64,000 bases of DNA from Pseudomonadota bacterium. Lineage in GTDB: Bacteria; Desulfobacterota; Binatia; Binatales; Binataceae. Below the pieces are notes generated by a model. It saw only the letters and a list, made by a program, of their open reading frames with translations, ran no database searches and was not told where the DNA came from. Both the position numbers and the translations under genes were made by a program. The stretch covers positions 1 through 64,000 of the forward strand of contig JAJPIG010000011.1 of the NCBI GenBank assembly GCA_021324855.1, read 5' to 3'. Below, piece by piece: positions 1-8,771 of this stretch; within the stretch, counting starts at the first letter, position 1; each line of letters starts with the position of its first letter.

Positions 1-306
1 ACCGCGCTGGTCGATACCGGCAGCCGCATGGACGAGGTAATCTTTGAAGAGTTCAAAGGCACCGGCAATCAGCAGATTTCGCTCGATCGCCGGTTGCTCG
101 AGAAGCGCATCTTCCCGACCATCGATATCCAGCGCTCCTCGACGCGAAAAGAAGAACTGCTGTTGCCGCGCAGCACGCTGAATCGGGTCTGGATCCTGCG
201 CAAGCTGCTCTCGCAGCTCAACGCGGTCGAGGCGATGGAGTTCCTGCTCGACAAGATGCAGGGAACCAAGACCAACGACGAGTTCCTGGAATCGATGAAT
301 GCGTAG
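1..306 (+). CDS. rho: Transcription termination factor Rho, C-terminal part (5' end outside window)
   Basis: The reading frame is open from base 1 and ends at TAG 304-306, giving about the last 101 residues of Rho. Rho is the hexameric RNA helicase that ends untranslated or unstructured transcripts. The visible part has typical C-terminal family features: a stretch reading [14 protein letters not shown], then [21 protein letters not shown], and a closing helix with [15 protein letters not shown]. The N-terminal RNA-binding fold and Walker motifs lie upstream of the window. The next gene is rpsB on the same strand rather than rpmE, which often follows rho elsewhere. Identity is confident. Confidence 0.95.
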   Translation, partial: TALVDTGSRMDEVIFEEFKGTGNQQISLDRRLLEKRIFPTIDIQRSSTRKEELLLPRSTLNRVWILRKLLSQLNAVEAMEFLLDKMQGTKTNDEFLESMNA

Positions 307-396
307 GCGCGATGCGCTTTTGCCGCGGCGGCGGGCTTGGTAGAACCGATAGGCAAGGCCGGCGCTGACCGGCAAGGAGAAACGGAAAAAAAATCC

Positions 397-1167
397 ATGA
401 CCGAAATCGGCATGAAGCAGCTTCTCGAGGCCGGAGTCCACTTCGGCCATCAAACCAGCCGCTGGAACCCGAAGATGAAGCCTTACATCTTCGGCGCTCG
501 CAACGGCATCTACATTATCGACCTGCAGCAGACGGTCCGGATGTTCCGCACGGCCTACGACGCGGTCCGCGACCTCGTCGCGCAAGGCGGCACCATCCTG
601 TTCGTCGGCACCAAGAAGCAGGCCCAGGACATTGTCCGTGAAGAGGCCGAGCGCTGCGGGATGTTTTACGTGAACAACCGATGGCTCGGCGGGATGCTGA
701 CGAATTTCCAGACCATCCGGGCCTCGATCGAGCGGCTCAAGAAGCTCGAGGAGATCATGTCCGATCCGGAGATGATTCAGGCGCTCACCAAGAAGGAGAT
801 GAGCGACAATAGCCGCGAGCATGCCAAGCTGATGGCGACGCTGGCCGGCATCAAGAACATGCGCAAGCTCCCCGATGCGTTATGGGTGATCGACACCAAG
901 AAGGAAGAAATTGCTGTGGCCGAGGCCAACCGGCTCGGAATTCCAGTCGTGGCGGTAGTCGACACGAACTGCGATCCCGACCGGATCGCCTATCGCATTC
1001 CGGGCAACGACGATGCGATTCGCGCGATCAAGCTCTTCACCGCGGCCATCGCCGATGCGGTGCTCGAGGGCAAACAAATGATGGAAGAGCGGCAGAAGGG
1101 CGAGAGCGGCGAGGGCGCCGCGTCCCAAGAACTTGCGCCGCAACCGGAACCGCCACAGTCGATCTAG
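397..1167 (+). CDS. rpsB: Small ribosomal subunit protein S2
   Basis: Encodes 256 residues of ribosomal protein S2, a late-assembling 30S protein. The start is placed at ATG 397 because the protein then begins [19 protein letters not shown], the conserved S2 N terminus; an in-frame ATG at 337 would add 20 unrelated residues. A purine-rich AAGGAGA lies at 374-380. Conserved stretches include the [11 protein letters not shown] segment, the [12 protein letters not shown] motif and the [18 protein letters not shown] region. The C terminus is a short Glu/Gly/Gln/Pro-rich tail. A weak promoter-like pair, TTTGCC (319-324) and TAGAAC (341-346), lies upstream. It is followed by tsf, the classic rpsB-tsf order. 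Confidence 0.97.
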   Translation: MTEIGMKQLLEAGVHFGHQTSRWNPKMKPYIFGARNGIYIIDLQQTVRMFRTAYDAVRDLVAQGGTILFVGTKKQAQDIVREEAERCGMFYVNNRWLGGMLTNFQTIRASIERLKKLEEIMSDPEMIQALTKKEMSDNSREHAKLMATLAGIKNMRKLPDALWVIDTKKEEIAVAEANRLGIPVVAVVDTNCDPDRIAYRIPGNDDAIRAIKLFTAAIADAVLEGKQMMEERQKGESGEGAASQELAPQPEPPQSI

Positions 1168-1197
1168 GAATTAACTGCTCAGGCATCAAGGGAACCG

Positions 1198-1803
1198 ATG
1201 GAAGTCAACGCTAACCTGGTAAGGGAACTGCGCGACAAGACCGGCGCCGGTGTAATGGACTGCAAGAAGGCGCTGGCCGAGGCCAATGGCGACCTGGAAA
1301 AGGCAGTCGTATGGCTTCGTGAGAAGGGTATCGCCGCGGCAGCGAAGCGCGCCGGCCGGGTCGCCTCGGAAGGCGCGATCGGCTCGTACATCCATGCCGG
1401 CGGCAAGCTCGGCGTGCTGCTCGAGCTCAACTGCGAAACCGACTTCGTTGCCAAAACGGCGGAATTTCAGACTTTGCTGCGTGAACTCGCGATGCAGATC
1501 GCGGCGGCCAATCCGCGCTGCATTCGGCGCGAGGACCTCCCATCCGAAGTGATTCAACAGGAGCGCGAGATCTACGCCTCTCAATCGGCCGGCAAGCCCG
1601 AAGCGGTGATCAACAAGATCGTCGAGGGCAAGCTCGAGAAGTTCTATCGCGAGGTCTGTCTGATGGAGCAGGCCTGGGTGCGCGACCCAAACCGCACGAT
1701 CAACGACCTTATCGGCGAGCACGCCGGCAAGCTCGGCGAGAAGATAGAGGTGCGCAGGTTCGTACGTTTTCAACTCGGCGAGCAACTGGACGGCAAGGCC
1801 TGA
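1198..1803 (+). CDS. tsf: Elongation factor Ts, short form
   Basis: Encodes EF-Ts, the nucleotide exchange factor that regenerates EF-Tu-GTP. The 201-residue length is that of the short EF-Ts form, versus about 280 residues in E. coli. The N-terminal UBA-like domain carries the signature DKTGAGVMDCKKAL (about residues 13-26). The core has the second signature ELNCETDFVAK. The start ATG 1198 is preceded by AAGGGA (1188-1193). It lies 30 bases after rpsB and shares its likely transcript. Product identity is not in doubt. Confidence 0.96.
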   Translation: MEVNANLVRELRDKTGAGVMDCKKALAEANGDLEKAVVWLREKGIAAAAKRAGRVASEGAIGSYIHAGGKLGVLLELNCETDFVAKTAEFQTLLRELAMQIAAANPRCIRREDLPSEVIQQEREIYASQSAGKPEAVINKIVEGKLEKFYREVCLMEQAWVRDPNRTINDLIGEHAGKLGEKIEVRRFVRFQLGEQLDGKA

Positions 1804-1864
1804 CGGCTGCGCCGCCGGATCGTGAGGGGGCAGGCACGAACCGGTTGACGGGAGGCGGATTCGG

Positions 1865-2614
1865 ATGAGCGAGGCCCACACCATTGCCGCAGCCAAGCCC
1901 TGCTATCATCGGGTCCTGCTGAAGCTCTCGGGCGAAGCGCTGGCTCCGCCGAATTCAAGCGGAATCGATCCCGATGCGCTCAATGCGATCGCGGCCGAGG
2001 TCAAGGAGGTTGCCGAACTCGGCATCCAGCTCGCGCTGGTGATCGGCGCCGGCAACATCCTGCGCGGCAGTGAATATGAGGCGCGCGGGATGGACCGCTC
2101 GACCGCTGATCAGATGGGCATGCTCGGCACGGTGATCAATGCCCTGGCGCTGCAGAACGCGCTCGAAGCGATCGACGTTGACACACGGGTTATGTCCGCG
2201 ATCGAGATGTACGCGGTATGCGAGCCTTACATCCGCCGTCGCGCTGTGCGCCATCTTGAGAAGGGCCGGATCGTGATTTGCGCCGCCGGCACCGGCAGCC
2301 CGTACTTCACCACCGACACGGCGGCCAGCCTCCGTGCAATGGAAATTGGAGCGGAGGTGATCTTGAAGGCGAGTCATCATGTGGATGGCGTCTACGATCG
2401 CGATCCGCTGCGTTATCCCGAGGCGACTCGCTTTGACCGGCTTACCTATCTCGATGTGCTCCAGCGCAACCTCAAAGTGATGGACTCGACCGCGATTTCG
2501 ATGTGCATGGATAATCGTCTGCCGATCATCGTTTTCAATTTGCGCAAGCCGGGTAATATAAGGAGAGTTGTCACCGGAGAGAATATCGGAACCAGGGTCG
2601 ACAGCGCCGGCTAG
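1865..2614 (+). CDS. pyrH: UMP kinase
   Basis: Encodes 249 residues of bacterial UMP kinase, an amino-acid-kinase-fold hexamer that phosphorylates UMP to UDP. The N-terminal LLKLSGEAL phosphate-binding motif, the GAGNILRG loop and the [12 protein letters not shown] motif near the middle are all present, as is the VDGVYDRDP segment close to the active site. A GGAGG-like stretch (1851-1857, GGGAGGC) lies shortly before ATG 1865. The stop codon is only 4 bases before the frr start, so the two are probably cotranslated. Confidence 0.96.
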   Translation: MSEAHTIAAAKPCYHRVLLKLSGEALAPPNSSGIDPDALNAIAAEVKEVAELGIQLALVIGAGNILRGSEYEARGMDRSTADQMGMLGTVINALALQNALEAIDVDTRVMSAIEMYAVCEPYIRRRAVRHLEKGRIVICAAGTGSPYFTTDTAASLRAMEIGAEVILKASHHVDGVYDRDPLRYPEATRFDRLTYLDVLQRNLKVMDSTAISMCMDNRLPIIVFNLRKPGNIRRVVTGENIGTRVDSAG

Positions 2615-2618
2615 CTAT

Positions 2619-3182
2619 ATGGCGGAGAACGACGACATCATCGAGCTCGCGCGCGATGAGATGGAACAAGCGCTGAACGCGTTCAAGCATGAGCTCTCGC
2701 GTGTCCGCACCGGCCGCGCATCGACCGCGCTCCTGGAAGGATTGCACGTCAACTACTACGGCGCGCGCACGCCGCTTCGCCAGATCGCGGGACTCGCCGC
2801 GCCCGAAGCGCGTCTGCTTGTCATCACACCGTACGATAAAGGGGCGCTCCACGAGATCGAGAAAGCGATTCAGACCTCCGACCTCGGGCTGAACCCGCAG
2901 AACGACGGCAAGATCATCCGCATCCCGATTCCGGAGCTCAACGAGGAGCGGCGCCGCGAGCTGGTGAAGCACGTGCGCAAGATGGCGGAGGAGTTTCGCG
3001 TTTCGATCCGGAATCATCGCCGCGACGCTAATGACATGCTCAAGCAGCTTCAGAAGGACAAGAAGATCACCGAGGACGATCTGAGGGCTAGCGAGCACAA
3101 GGTGCAGACGCTGACAACCGACTATATCGAGAAGCTCGACAAGGTGCTCGCGGCCAAAGAAGCGGAGATCATGGAGGTTTGA
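2619..3182 (+). CDS. frr: Ribosome recycling factor
   Basis: Encodes 187 residues of ribosome recycling factor, which with EF-G splits the post-termination ribosome. The start at ATG 2619 is chosen because it follows the pyrH stop by four bases and gives the normal length; an upstream in-frame start at 2568 lies inside pyrH. Family features include the RVRTGRAS motif of the long-helix domain, the VNYYGARTPLRQIA segment, ITPYD, and the NPQNDGKIIRIPIPELNEERR hinge region. Part of the rpsB-tsf-pyrH-frr-uppS-cdsA run. Confidence 0.96.
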   Translation: MAENDDIIELARDEMEQALNAFKHELSRVRTGRASTALLEGLHVNYYGARTPLRQIAGLAAPEARLLVITPYDKGALHEIEKAIQTSDLGLNPQNDGKIIRIPIPELNEERRRELVKHVRKMAEEFRVSIRNHRRDANDMLKQLQKDKKITEDDLRASEHKVQTLTTDYIEKLDKVLAAKEAEIMEV

Positions 3183-3209
3183 GCGGTCCTGCCCGAATCC
3201 AAGGGGGCC

Positions 3210-4013
3210 TTGTTCGCTGCATTCGTGAGTTCATCGCTGCCATTGGAAGAATTTCCGGAGCTTTCGCGCGATCGAGAGCGATTGCCGCGTCATATCGCGA
3301 TCGTGATGGACGGCAACGGGCGCTGGGCGCGCCAACGCGGCCTCGCCCGCAGCGAGGGTCATCGCCGCGGCAAGGATTCGGTGCGCGCCGTGGTTGATAC
3401 CGCGCTCGAGTTCGGCATCCCGTATCTCACCCTGTTCGTCTTCTCCAACGAGAACTGGCATCGCCCCGACTACGAGGTGCGCTTTCTGATGCAGCTCGTG
3501 CATCGGTACCTGATGACCGAGACCAAACGCCTCATGAAGCGCGGAATCCGGCTGGTCGCGGTGGGCCAGACCTCGCGCCTTCCGGCCGAAGTACGTCGCG
3601 TGCTGGACGATGCGATCGCGGCGACAGCCGGTAACAGCCGGATGACGATTGCGCTTGCACTCTCATATGGCGGACGCCAGGACATCATCAGGGCGATCCG
3701 TCAAATCGCGCAGTCTGCGGCCGACGGCGAGCTTGCAACCGATCAGATCGACGAAGCGCTGCTCAAGAATCATCTGGCCACCGCCGGACTGCCCGATCCC
3801 GACCTGTTGATTAGGACCTCGGGCGAGCAGCGGATTTCGAATTTCTTCCTCTACGAGCTCGCCTACACGGAGCTCTACTTTACGGAGACGCTGTGGCCGG
3901 ATTTTCGCGAACGCGAGTTCATGCAGGCCCTCAGCGCATACCAGGCGCGCGAGCGCCGCTTCGGCGCGCTTAACGGCAACGGCGCCGGCCATCGGCTGCG
4001 TGCTGCGAACTAG
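3210..4013 (+). CDS. uppS: Isoprenyl transferase (undecaprenyl diphosphate synthase)
   Basis: Encodes a cis-prenyltransferase making the undecaprenyl diphosphate lipid carrier for peptidoglycan and other envelope polymers. The catalytic motif IAIVMDGNGRWA carries the Mg-binding Asp (about residue 34). The FVFSNENWHRP segment and the closing RTSGEQRISNFFLYELAYTELYF block are diagnostic. The start is uncertain: TTG 3210 gives 267 residues but AAGGGGG (3201-3207) sits only two bases before it, while GTG 3225 gives 262 residues with longer spacing. The 3' end overlaps cdsA by 14 bases. Confidence 0.93.
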   Translation: MFAAFVSSSLPLEEFPELSRDRERLPRHIAIVMDGNGRWARQRGLARSEGHRRGKDSVRAVVDTALEFGIPYLTLFVFSNENWHRPDYEVRFLMQLVHRYLMTETKRLMKRGIRLVAVGQTSRLPAEVRRVLDDAIAATAGNSRMTIALALSYGGRQDIIRAIRQIAQSAADGELATDQIDEALLKNHLATAGLPDPDLLIRTSGEQRISNFFLYELAYTELYFTETLWPDFREREFMQALSAYQARERRFGALNGNGAGHRLRAAN

Positions 4014-4785
4014 GGTCTGGACGGCGCTGGCGGTTCTGCCGGCGCTGTTGGCGATCATCATCTTAGCGCCCGCCCCGCTCTTCACGGCGATCATCGCGCT
4101 CCTCGCCGTAGTGGCGTTGTCGGAGATTGCTTCGATGACGGCGGCACGCGACGCAGGACGGATCGCGCTGCTGATTATCGCTGCGCTGCTGCCCGCCGCC
4201 GCGGTCTGGTTTGCCACGGACACGTCCAGAATCGTGCCGGAGTTTACCTTTCTGGGGCTGGTTCTGATGATGGCCCTGATGCTCGTGCACGGTCCCGGAC
4301 ATGGACCACATGGCGCAGCGCTGACCGCGATCGGCGGGGTCTATGTCGGCGCGCTCTATCCCTATTTCGCCCTGCTCAGAAACGGCTCGGACGGGATAGC
4401 CCTGAGCATCCTGATGCTGCTGCTGGTGATAGCAACGGACAGCGCCGCCTACTTCGTCGGGCGCACGATTGGACGGCTCAAGCTCGCGCCTAACGTCAGT
4501 CCCAACAAAACCGTAGAAGGCGCCATCGGAGGGTTAATCGGAGCAGTGGTTGCCGGTCTCGTCCTGCGTCCGTTTCTCGCGCCGCACTGGGATGTTGGCT
4601 CAGGCGTGAGTTTCGCCGTCATGATTAGTCTCCTGGCGCAAGTCGGCGATCTCATCGGATCGACATTGAAGCGCGCGGCGGGAGTCAAGGACTCTGGCTG
4701 GATCTTCCCGGGTCACGGTGGGCTCATCGATCGGAGCTGCAGCCTAGTCTTCGCTGCGGCATTCACTTACTATTATTCCCGCTGA
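4000..4785 (+). CDS. cdsA: Phosphatidate cytidylyltransferase (CDP-diglyceride synthase), altered signature
   Basis: A 261-residue polytopic membrane protein expected to make CDP-diacylglycerol from phosphatidate and CTP, feeding pssA further along the window. It starts at GTG 4000, overlapping uppS by 14 bases. Most of the length is hydrophobic helices. The C-terminal signature STLKR-x4-KD-x4-FPGHGG-x2-DR is present, but the family's DR-x-D ending reads DRSC here, so the last conserved acid is replaced by Cys. The NKTVEGAIGG motif is intact. The position between uppS and rseP is the normal cdsA place. Family assignment is firm; activity is less certain because of the missing Asp. Confidence 0.9.
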   Translation: MLRTRVWTALAVLPALLAIIILAPAPLFTAIIALLAVVALSEIASMTAARDAGRIALLIIAALLPAAAVWFATDTSRIVPEFTFLGLVLMMALMLVHGPGHGPHGAALTAIGGVYVGALYPYFALLRNGSDGIALSILMLLLVIATDSAAYFVGRTIGRLKLAPNVSPNKTVEGAIGGLIGAVVAGLVLRPFLAPHWDVGSGVSFAVMISLLAQVGDLIGSTLKRAAGVKDSGWIFPGHGGLIDRSCSLVFAAAFTYYYSR

Positions 4786-4820
4786 CCGTCTTCATCGAAG
4801 TCGAATGGCCGAGGCGCCGC

Positions 4821-6194
4821 ATGCTGGTTTCAATCGTATCCGCCGTAATCATCCTGGGAATCCTGATTATCGTGCATGAAGCCGGCCATTTCGCAGTCGC
4901 CAAAAAGCTCGGCGTGCGCGTAATTCGCTTCTCGATCGGCTACCCGCCTAAAATTTGGGGTATCAGGCTCGGCGAGACCGAGTACTCTGTGGGCGCGACG
5001 CCGCTCGGCGGATACGTCAAGATGCTGGGCGACGAGGTCGGCGAAGAGCCCGGCTCCGAGGACACCGCGGGTTATTTGAGGGAAATCGAGCTTGACCTGC
5101 TCGCGGCAGCGATGGGCGACGGCTTCACCCTGAAAACCGCAAACGAGCGCGCCAACGAGATCCTGATCCCAATTGCCGGCCGATATGCGCATGCCCCCGG
5201 CGAAGCCGATGCGGCCAGAATTGCCTTGGCCGAATTTCATCGGCCTTTGAAGATCGAAGAGCAGATGCTGCTCGAGGAGATCGCGCGTACGAACGGAGTC
5301 GAGCCGGCAATAAAAGCGCTCAGCGAGCGCCACCCGGAGCGCCTGCTCGAGTGCTTTCGCCAGCACGCCTTTCCGAATCAGCCGCTCTGGAAGCGGTTCG
5401 CGATCGTAATGGCAGGTCCGCTCGCCAATGTGCTGTTTGCGCCAGTCCTGCTGACAGCCATCTCGATGTATGGCGTACCCCATCTGCTGCCGATCATCGG
5501 GCAAATTCAGCCCGACATGCCGGCGGCGATGGCCGGATTCAAGACCGGGGATCGCGTGTTGTCCATCAACGGCGCGCCTGTCCAAACCTGGTCCGACCTT
5601 TCAGACACCGTGAAAAGCAGCAACGGTTCGCCACTCAAGGTTACCGTCGCTCGAACGATCGGCCATGAAACGGAGCGCAGGACGTTTATCCTCAAGCCGC
5701 AGCGCCATGCCGAAAAGACCGTCTTCGGTACGGAAGCGACAGTCTGGATTATCGGTGTGTTGCCGCGCGGCGATGAAGCGATCGAACGGCTTGGACCGCT
5801 ACAGGCGGTTTACCGCGGATGCTCGGATACTATCGGGATGTTCGGGGCGCTTGTTACCGGTATCGTGCAGATCGTGGATGGCTCGACGCCGGTGCGGCAA
5901 GCGCTCGGCGGGCCCATCATGATCGCCCAGATGGCCGGTCATGAGGCGCACGAGGGACTGGCCAACCTGGTGTTGTTTGTCGTGATGCTCAGCCTCGAGC
6001 TCGGAATCATCAATCTGCTTCCGGTGCCGATGCTAGACGGCGGTCATCTGCTGTTCTTCGCCTGCGAGGCGGTGCGCGGCAAGCCCCTCAAGCTGCGGCA
6101 TCGCGAGGTTGCGCTTCAGGTCGGGCTGTTGCTGCTGGCGGCGTTGATGGCGTTCGTTATCTTCAATGACATCGCGCGGATCGTTCACAGCTGA
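4821..6194 (+). CDS. rseP: RseP-type site-2 membrane protease with unusual insertion
   Basis: Encodes 457 residues of an M50 intramembrane zinc metalloprotease; in model bacteria RseP cleaves anti-sigma factors and signal-peptide remnants. The HEAGH zinc motif is at residues 19-23 in the first membrane helix and NLLPVPMLDGGHLLF supplies the third ligand near the C terminus. One PDZ domain is visible at about 225-290 (QPDMPAAMAGFKTGDRVLSING). Between GGYVKML (about 63-69) and FPNQPLWKR (about 184-192) lies roughly 100 extra residues, where family members usually have about 15-20. The insert is helical-looking and charged. It follows cdsA in the usual order. Confidence 0.93.
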   Translation: MLVSIVSAVIILGILIIVHEAGHFAVAKKLGVRVIRFSIGYPPKIWGIRLGETEYSVGATPLGGYVKMLGDEVGEEPGSEDTAGYLREIELDLLAAAMGDGFTLKTANERANEILIPIAGRYAHAPGEADAARIALAEFHRPLKIEEQMLLEEIARTNGVEPAIKALSERHPERLLECFRQHAFPNQPLWKRFAIVMAGPLANVLFAPVLLTAISMYGVPHLLPIIGQIQPDMPAAMAGFKTGDRVLSINGAPVQTWSDLSDTVKSSNGSPLKVTVARTIGHETERRTFILKPQRHAEKTVFGTEATVWIIGVLPRGDEAIERLGPLQAVYRGCSDTIGMFGALVTGIVQIVDGSTPVRQALGGPIMIAQMAGHEAHEGLANLVLFVVMLSLELGIINLLPVPMLDGGHLLFFACEAVRGKPLKLRHREVALQVGLLLLAALMAFVIFNDIARIVHS

Positions 6195-6987
6195 CCGGCT
6201 GTTTGAGGCCGGAGCGGGCGCGGGACCGATACTCGGGATCGACTCGGGATTTGAGCTCTCGGCAGCCGCTATCTTGAGCGATGGGCGGTTGCTCGCCGAA
6301 AGCACGGTAAGTAGCGCGTCCCACTGCGCCGGGCTTCCTGGTCAGGTCTCTGAACTGCTCGAGACCGCCCGCCTTTCTTTTGCGGATTTACGTGGGTTCG
6401 CGGTCGGCCTCGGACCCGGATCTTACACCGGGCTTCGCGTTGGCCTGAGTTACGTTAAGGGATTGGCCCAGGTTTTATCTGTTCCCGTGGTTGGCGTGGC
6501 GAGTCTTGATGCGCTGGCGCTCGCCGCCGCATCATTTCGCGCAGCACCTGTCGGGAGCTTCGTCTGTCCGGTTGTGGATGCCCGAAGGGGGGAAATCTAC
6601 ACGGCCCTTTACCGGGTCGGCCCCGATGCGCTAGAGAAAGTTATAGACGATCTGGTGACTGAGCCAGCGCATTTTCGATCCCATCTCGAAGGCGACGTCT
6701 TGCTCGTCCGAGAGGCGAAGGTGTACGAGGTGGCATCGGTTCTTGATTCAGGCAAGGTGCGGCTAGACGTGCTGGATGCCGGCGCTATCGCGGTTTCGGG
6801 GCGATTCGTGGCGGCGTTGGGAGCGGCACGTGTCGCCGCAGGCGAATCCGACCTGCTTGCGATGCTGGAACCGCGTTACGTTCGGTCGATCGAGGCGACG
6901 TTCAAGTTCGCGCGGGCGGACTCCCCGACACAGAGACGGAGGACATATGGAGGCCACAGAGGAAGCACTGGTTCGACAGCTTGCTGA
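6166..6987 (+). CDS. tsaB: tRNA threonylcarbamoyladenosine biosynthesis protein TsaB
   Basis: A 273-residue ASKHA-fold protein, partner of TsaD in forming the t6A base of ANN-decoding tRNAs. Family motifs are ILGIDSG near the N terminus, GLGPGSYTGLRVGLSYVKGL in the centre, and VVDARRGEIYTALY. No ATG, GTG or TTG lies between ATG 6166 and the conserved domain, so 6166 is the only standard start; it overlaps the rseP end by 29 bases. The 3' end overlaps the next small gene by about 40 bases. The last ~20 residues are basic and outside the conserved fold. Confidence 0.9.
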   Translation: MTSRGSFTADRLFEAGAGAGPILGIDSGFELSAAAILSDGRLLAESTVSSASHCAGLPGQVSELLETARLSFADLRGFAVGLGPGSYTGLRVGLSYVKGLAQVLSVPVVGVASLDALALAAASFRAAPVGSFVCPVVDARRGEIYTALYRVGPDALEKVIDDLVTEPAHFRSHLEGDVLLVREAKVYEVASVLDSGKVRLDVLDAGAIAVSGRFVAALGAARVAAGESDLLAMLEPRYVRSIEATFKFARADSPTQRRRTYGGHRGSTGSTAC

Positions 6988-7177
6988 CCACGACCAGGAG
7001 CTGAGGGGGCTCTACGAGGAGCATCTGGCGCTCAAACGCAGACTCGAAGACTTTCGCCACAAGCTCTATTTGACTACCGAAGAGGAACTGGAAAAAAAGC
7101 GTATCCAAAAGCTAAAGCTCGCATCCAAGGATCGAATGATGGCGATTGTCTGGCGCCATCAGCATCAGGCGCAATAA
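6947..7177 (+). CDS. DUF465/YdcH-like small helical protein
   Basis: A 76-residue protein starting at ATG 6947, preceded by ACGGAGGA (6936-6943), an excellent ribosome binding site that fixes the start. The sequence is a charged helical hairpin with LYEEHLALKRRLEDF, then a short loop and LEKKRIQKLKLASKDRMM, matching the DUF465 (YdcH) pattern. Function is unknown for the family. The start overlaps the tsaB 3' end, suggesting coupled expression. Confidence 0.8.
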   Translation: MEATEEALVRQLADHDQELRGLYEEHLALKRRLEDFRHKLYLTTEEELEKKRIQKLKLASKDRMMAIVWRHQHQAQ

Positions 7178-7215
7178 GCAGGGTGCTCCCATGACGCGGG
7201 CCTGTCATCTTCTGA

Positions 7216-7755
7216 ATGCCAAGGCATACCATATCGGTTCTGGTTGAAAACGAGTTCGGGGTTTTGGCCCGGGTCGCCGGGCTGTTTTCAAGCCGCGGCT
7301 ACAATATCGAATCGCTGACGGTCAATGAGGATCCGGTCGACCCGACCGTCTCCCGGATCGTGTTGGTGACTTCGGGCGACGAGCAGATCCTCGAACAAAT
7401 CAACAAGCAGCTCAACAAGCTCGTCAGCGTCATCAAGATCAGCGATTTCAACGGCGTTGATATCCTCGAGCGGGAGCTCGTGATGGTGCGCATCGCGGTG
7501 GACGATCGCACGCGCTCCGAGCTCGACGGGATCGTCAACGCCTTTCGCGCCCATGTCGTCGACATCGGCCCGCGCCAGGTCACGGTTGAAGTCACCGGCG
7601 ACGATGACAAGATCAAAGCGTTCATCGCGCTCGTGCGCCCGCTCGGCATCAAAGAAGTGGTACGCTCGGGCAAGGTGGCGATGGCCCGCGCGATCCAGCT
7701 CAATTCCGATCATCGCGGACGCCGCGAATCCAGCCAGGAGAAAGTTCAATCATGA
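7216..7755 (+). CDS. ilvN: Acetolactate synthase small (regulatory) subunit
   Basis: Encodes 179 residues of the IlvN/IlvH subunit that activates acetolactate synthase and gives it valine feedback inhibition. The N-terminal ACT domain reads [29 protein letters not shown], interrupted here only for quotation as [15 protein letters not shown] and [10 protein letters not shown]. The second domain has the typical [10 protein letters not shown] start and a closing GKVAMAR. ilvB, the catalytic subunit gene that usually sits just upstream, is absent from the window. The stop overlaps the ilvC start (ATGA). Confidence 0.95.
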   Translation: MPRHTISVLVENEFGVLARVAGLFSSRGYNIESLTVNEDPVDPTVSRIVLVTSGDEQILEQINKQLNKLVSVIKISDFNGVDILERELVMVRIAVDDRTRSELDGIVNAFRAHVVDIGPRQVTVEVTGDDDKIKAFIALVRPLGIKEVVRSGKVAMARAIQLNSDHRGRRESSQEKVQS

Positions 7756-8768
7756 AGGTTTTTTACGACCGCGACGCCGACCTCAGCGCGCTCAAGGGCA
7801 AGCGCATCGCGATTCTTGGTTTCGGCAGCCAGGGACATGCCCATGCGCTCAACCTGCGCGACAGCGGGATGGACGTGCGGGTCGGGCTGCGCAAGGACAG
7901 TCCCTCGTGGGAGAAAGCGCGCAAGCAGGGACTAAAGGTGATGGAGACGGCCGAGGCGGCGCGCGAGGCTGACGTCATCATGATGCTGGTGCCGGACGAG
8001 ATGGGCGCCGAAATCTATGAAAAGGAAGTTGCGCCCGCGCTCAAGCCCGGCAAATATCTCGCCTTTGGACATGGCTTCAATATCCATTTCAAGTTCATCA
8101 AACCGCCCAAAGACGTGAACGTTTTCATGATCGCGCCGAAGGGCCCCGGTCACCTCGTCCGCTCCGAGTATGTAAAGGGACGCGGCGTGCCGATGTTGCA
8201 GGCGGTCGAGCAGGATCCATCCGGCGACTCCGAAAAGGTCGCGCTCGCGTACGGTTCGGCGATTGGCGGCGGCCGCGCGGCGTTGATCGGGACCACGTTT
8301 CGCGAAGAGACCGAGACCGATCTTTTCGGCGAGCAGGCGGTGCTATGTGGCGGTCTGACCGAGCTTATCCGCGCCGGCTACGAGACGCTAGTCGCGGCGG
8401 GCTATGCACCCGAGATGGCCTACTTCGAGTGCGTACACGAGGTGAAGCTGATCGTCGACCTGATCTACGAAGGCGGGATCGCAAATATGCGCTACTCGAT
8501 CAGCAACACCGCGGAATACGGCGACATGACCCGCGGCCCGCAGGTGATCGGTCCGCAGGTGCGCGAAACGATGAAACGGCTGCTCGCCGACATCCAGTCC
8601 GGCAAGTTCGCCAACGAATGGATCGACGAGTACCGCAGCGGACTGAAGAATTTCAGGCGGATGCGCGAGGAAGCCGCGCGTCACCCACTCGAGAAGGTCG
8701 GCGCCGACCTGCGTGCGTTCATGCCGTGGCTGCAGAGCGAGCGCCTGGTCGATCGCACGCGCAACTGA
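7752..8768 (+). CDS. ilvC: Ketol-acid reductoisomerase, class I
   Basis: Encodes 338 residues of the short class I KARI, which isomerises and reduces acetolactate or acetohydroxybutyrate in valine and isoleucine synthesis. The Rossmann motif [17 protein letters not shown] is near residue 25. The GLRKDSPSW loop fits an NADPH-type phosphate-binding region. The C-terminal domain carries the metal-binding acids in [13 protein letters not shown] and [18 protein letters not shown]. The start ATG 7752 overlaps the ilvN stop by four bases, so translation is probably coupled. Confidence 0.97.
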   Translation: MKVFYDRDADLSALKGKRIAILGFGSQGHAHALNLRDSGMDVRVGLRKDSPSWEKARKQGLKVMETAEAAREADVIMMLVPDEMGAEIYEKEVAPALKPGKYLAFGHGFNIHFKFIKPPKDVNVFMIAPKGPGHLVRSEYVKGRGVPMLQAVEQDPSGDSEKVALAYGSAIGGGRAALIGTTFREETETDLFGEQAVLCGGLTELIRAGYETLVAAGYAPEMAYFECVHEVKLIVDLIYEGGIANMRYSISNTAEYGDMTRGPQVIGPQVRETMKRLLADIQSGKFANEWIDEYRSGLKNFRRMREEAARHPLEKVGADLRAFMPWLQSERLVDRTRN

Positions 8769-8771
8769 CGC

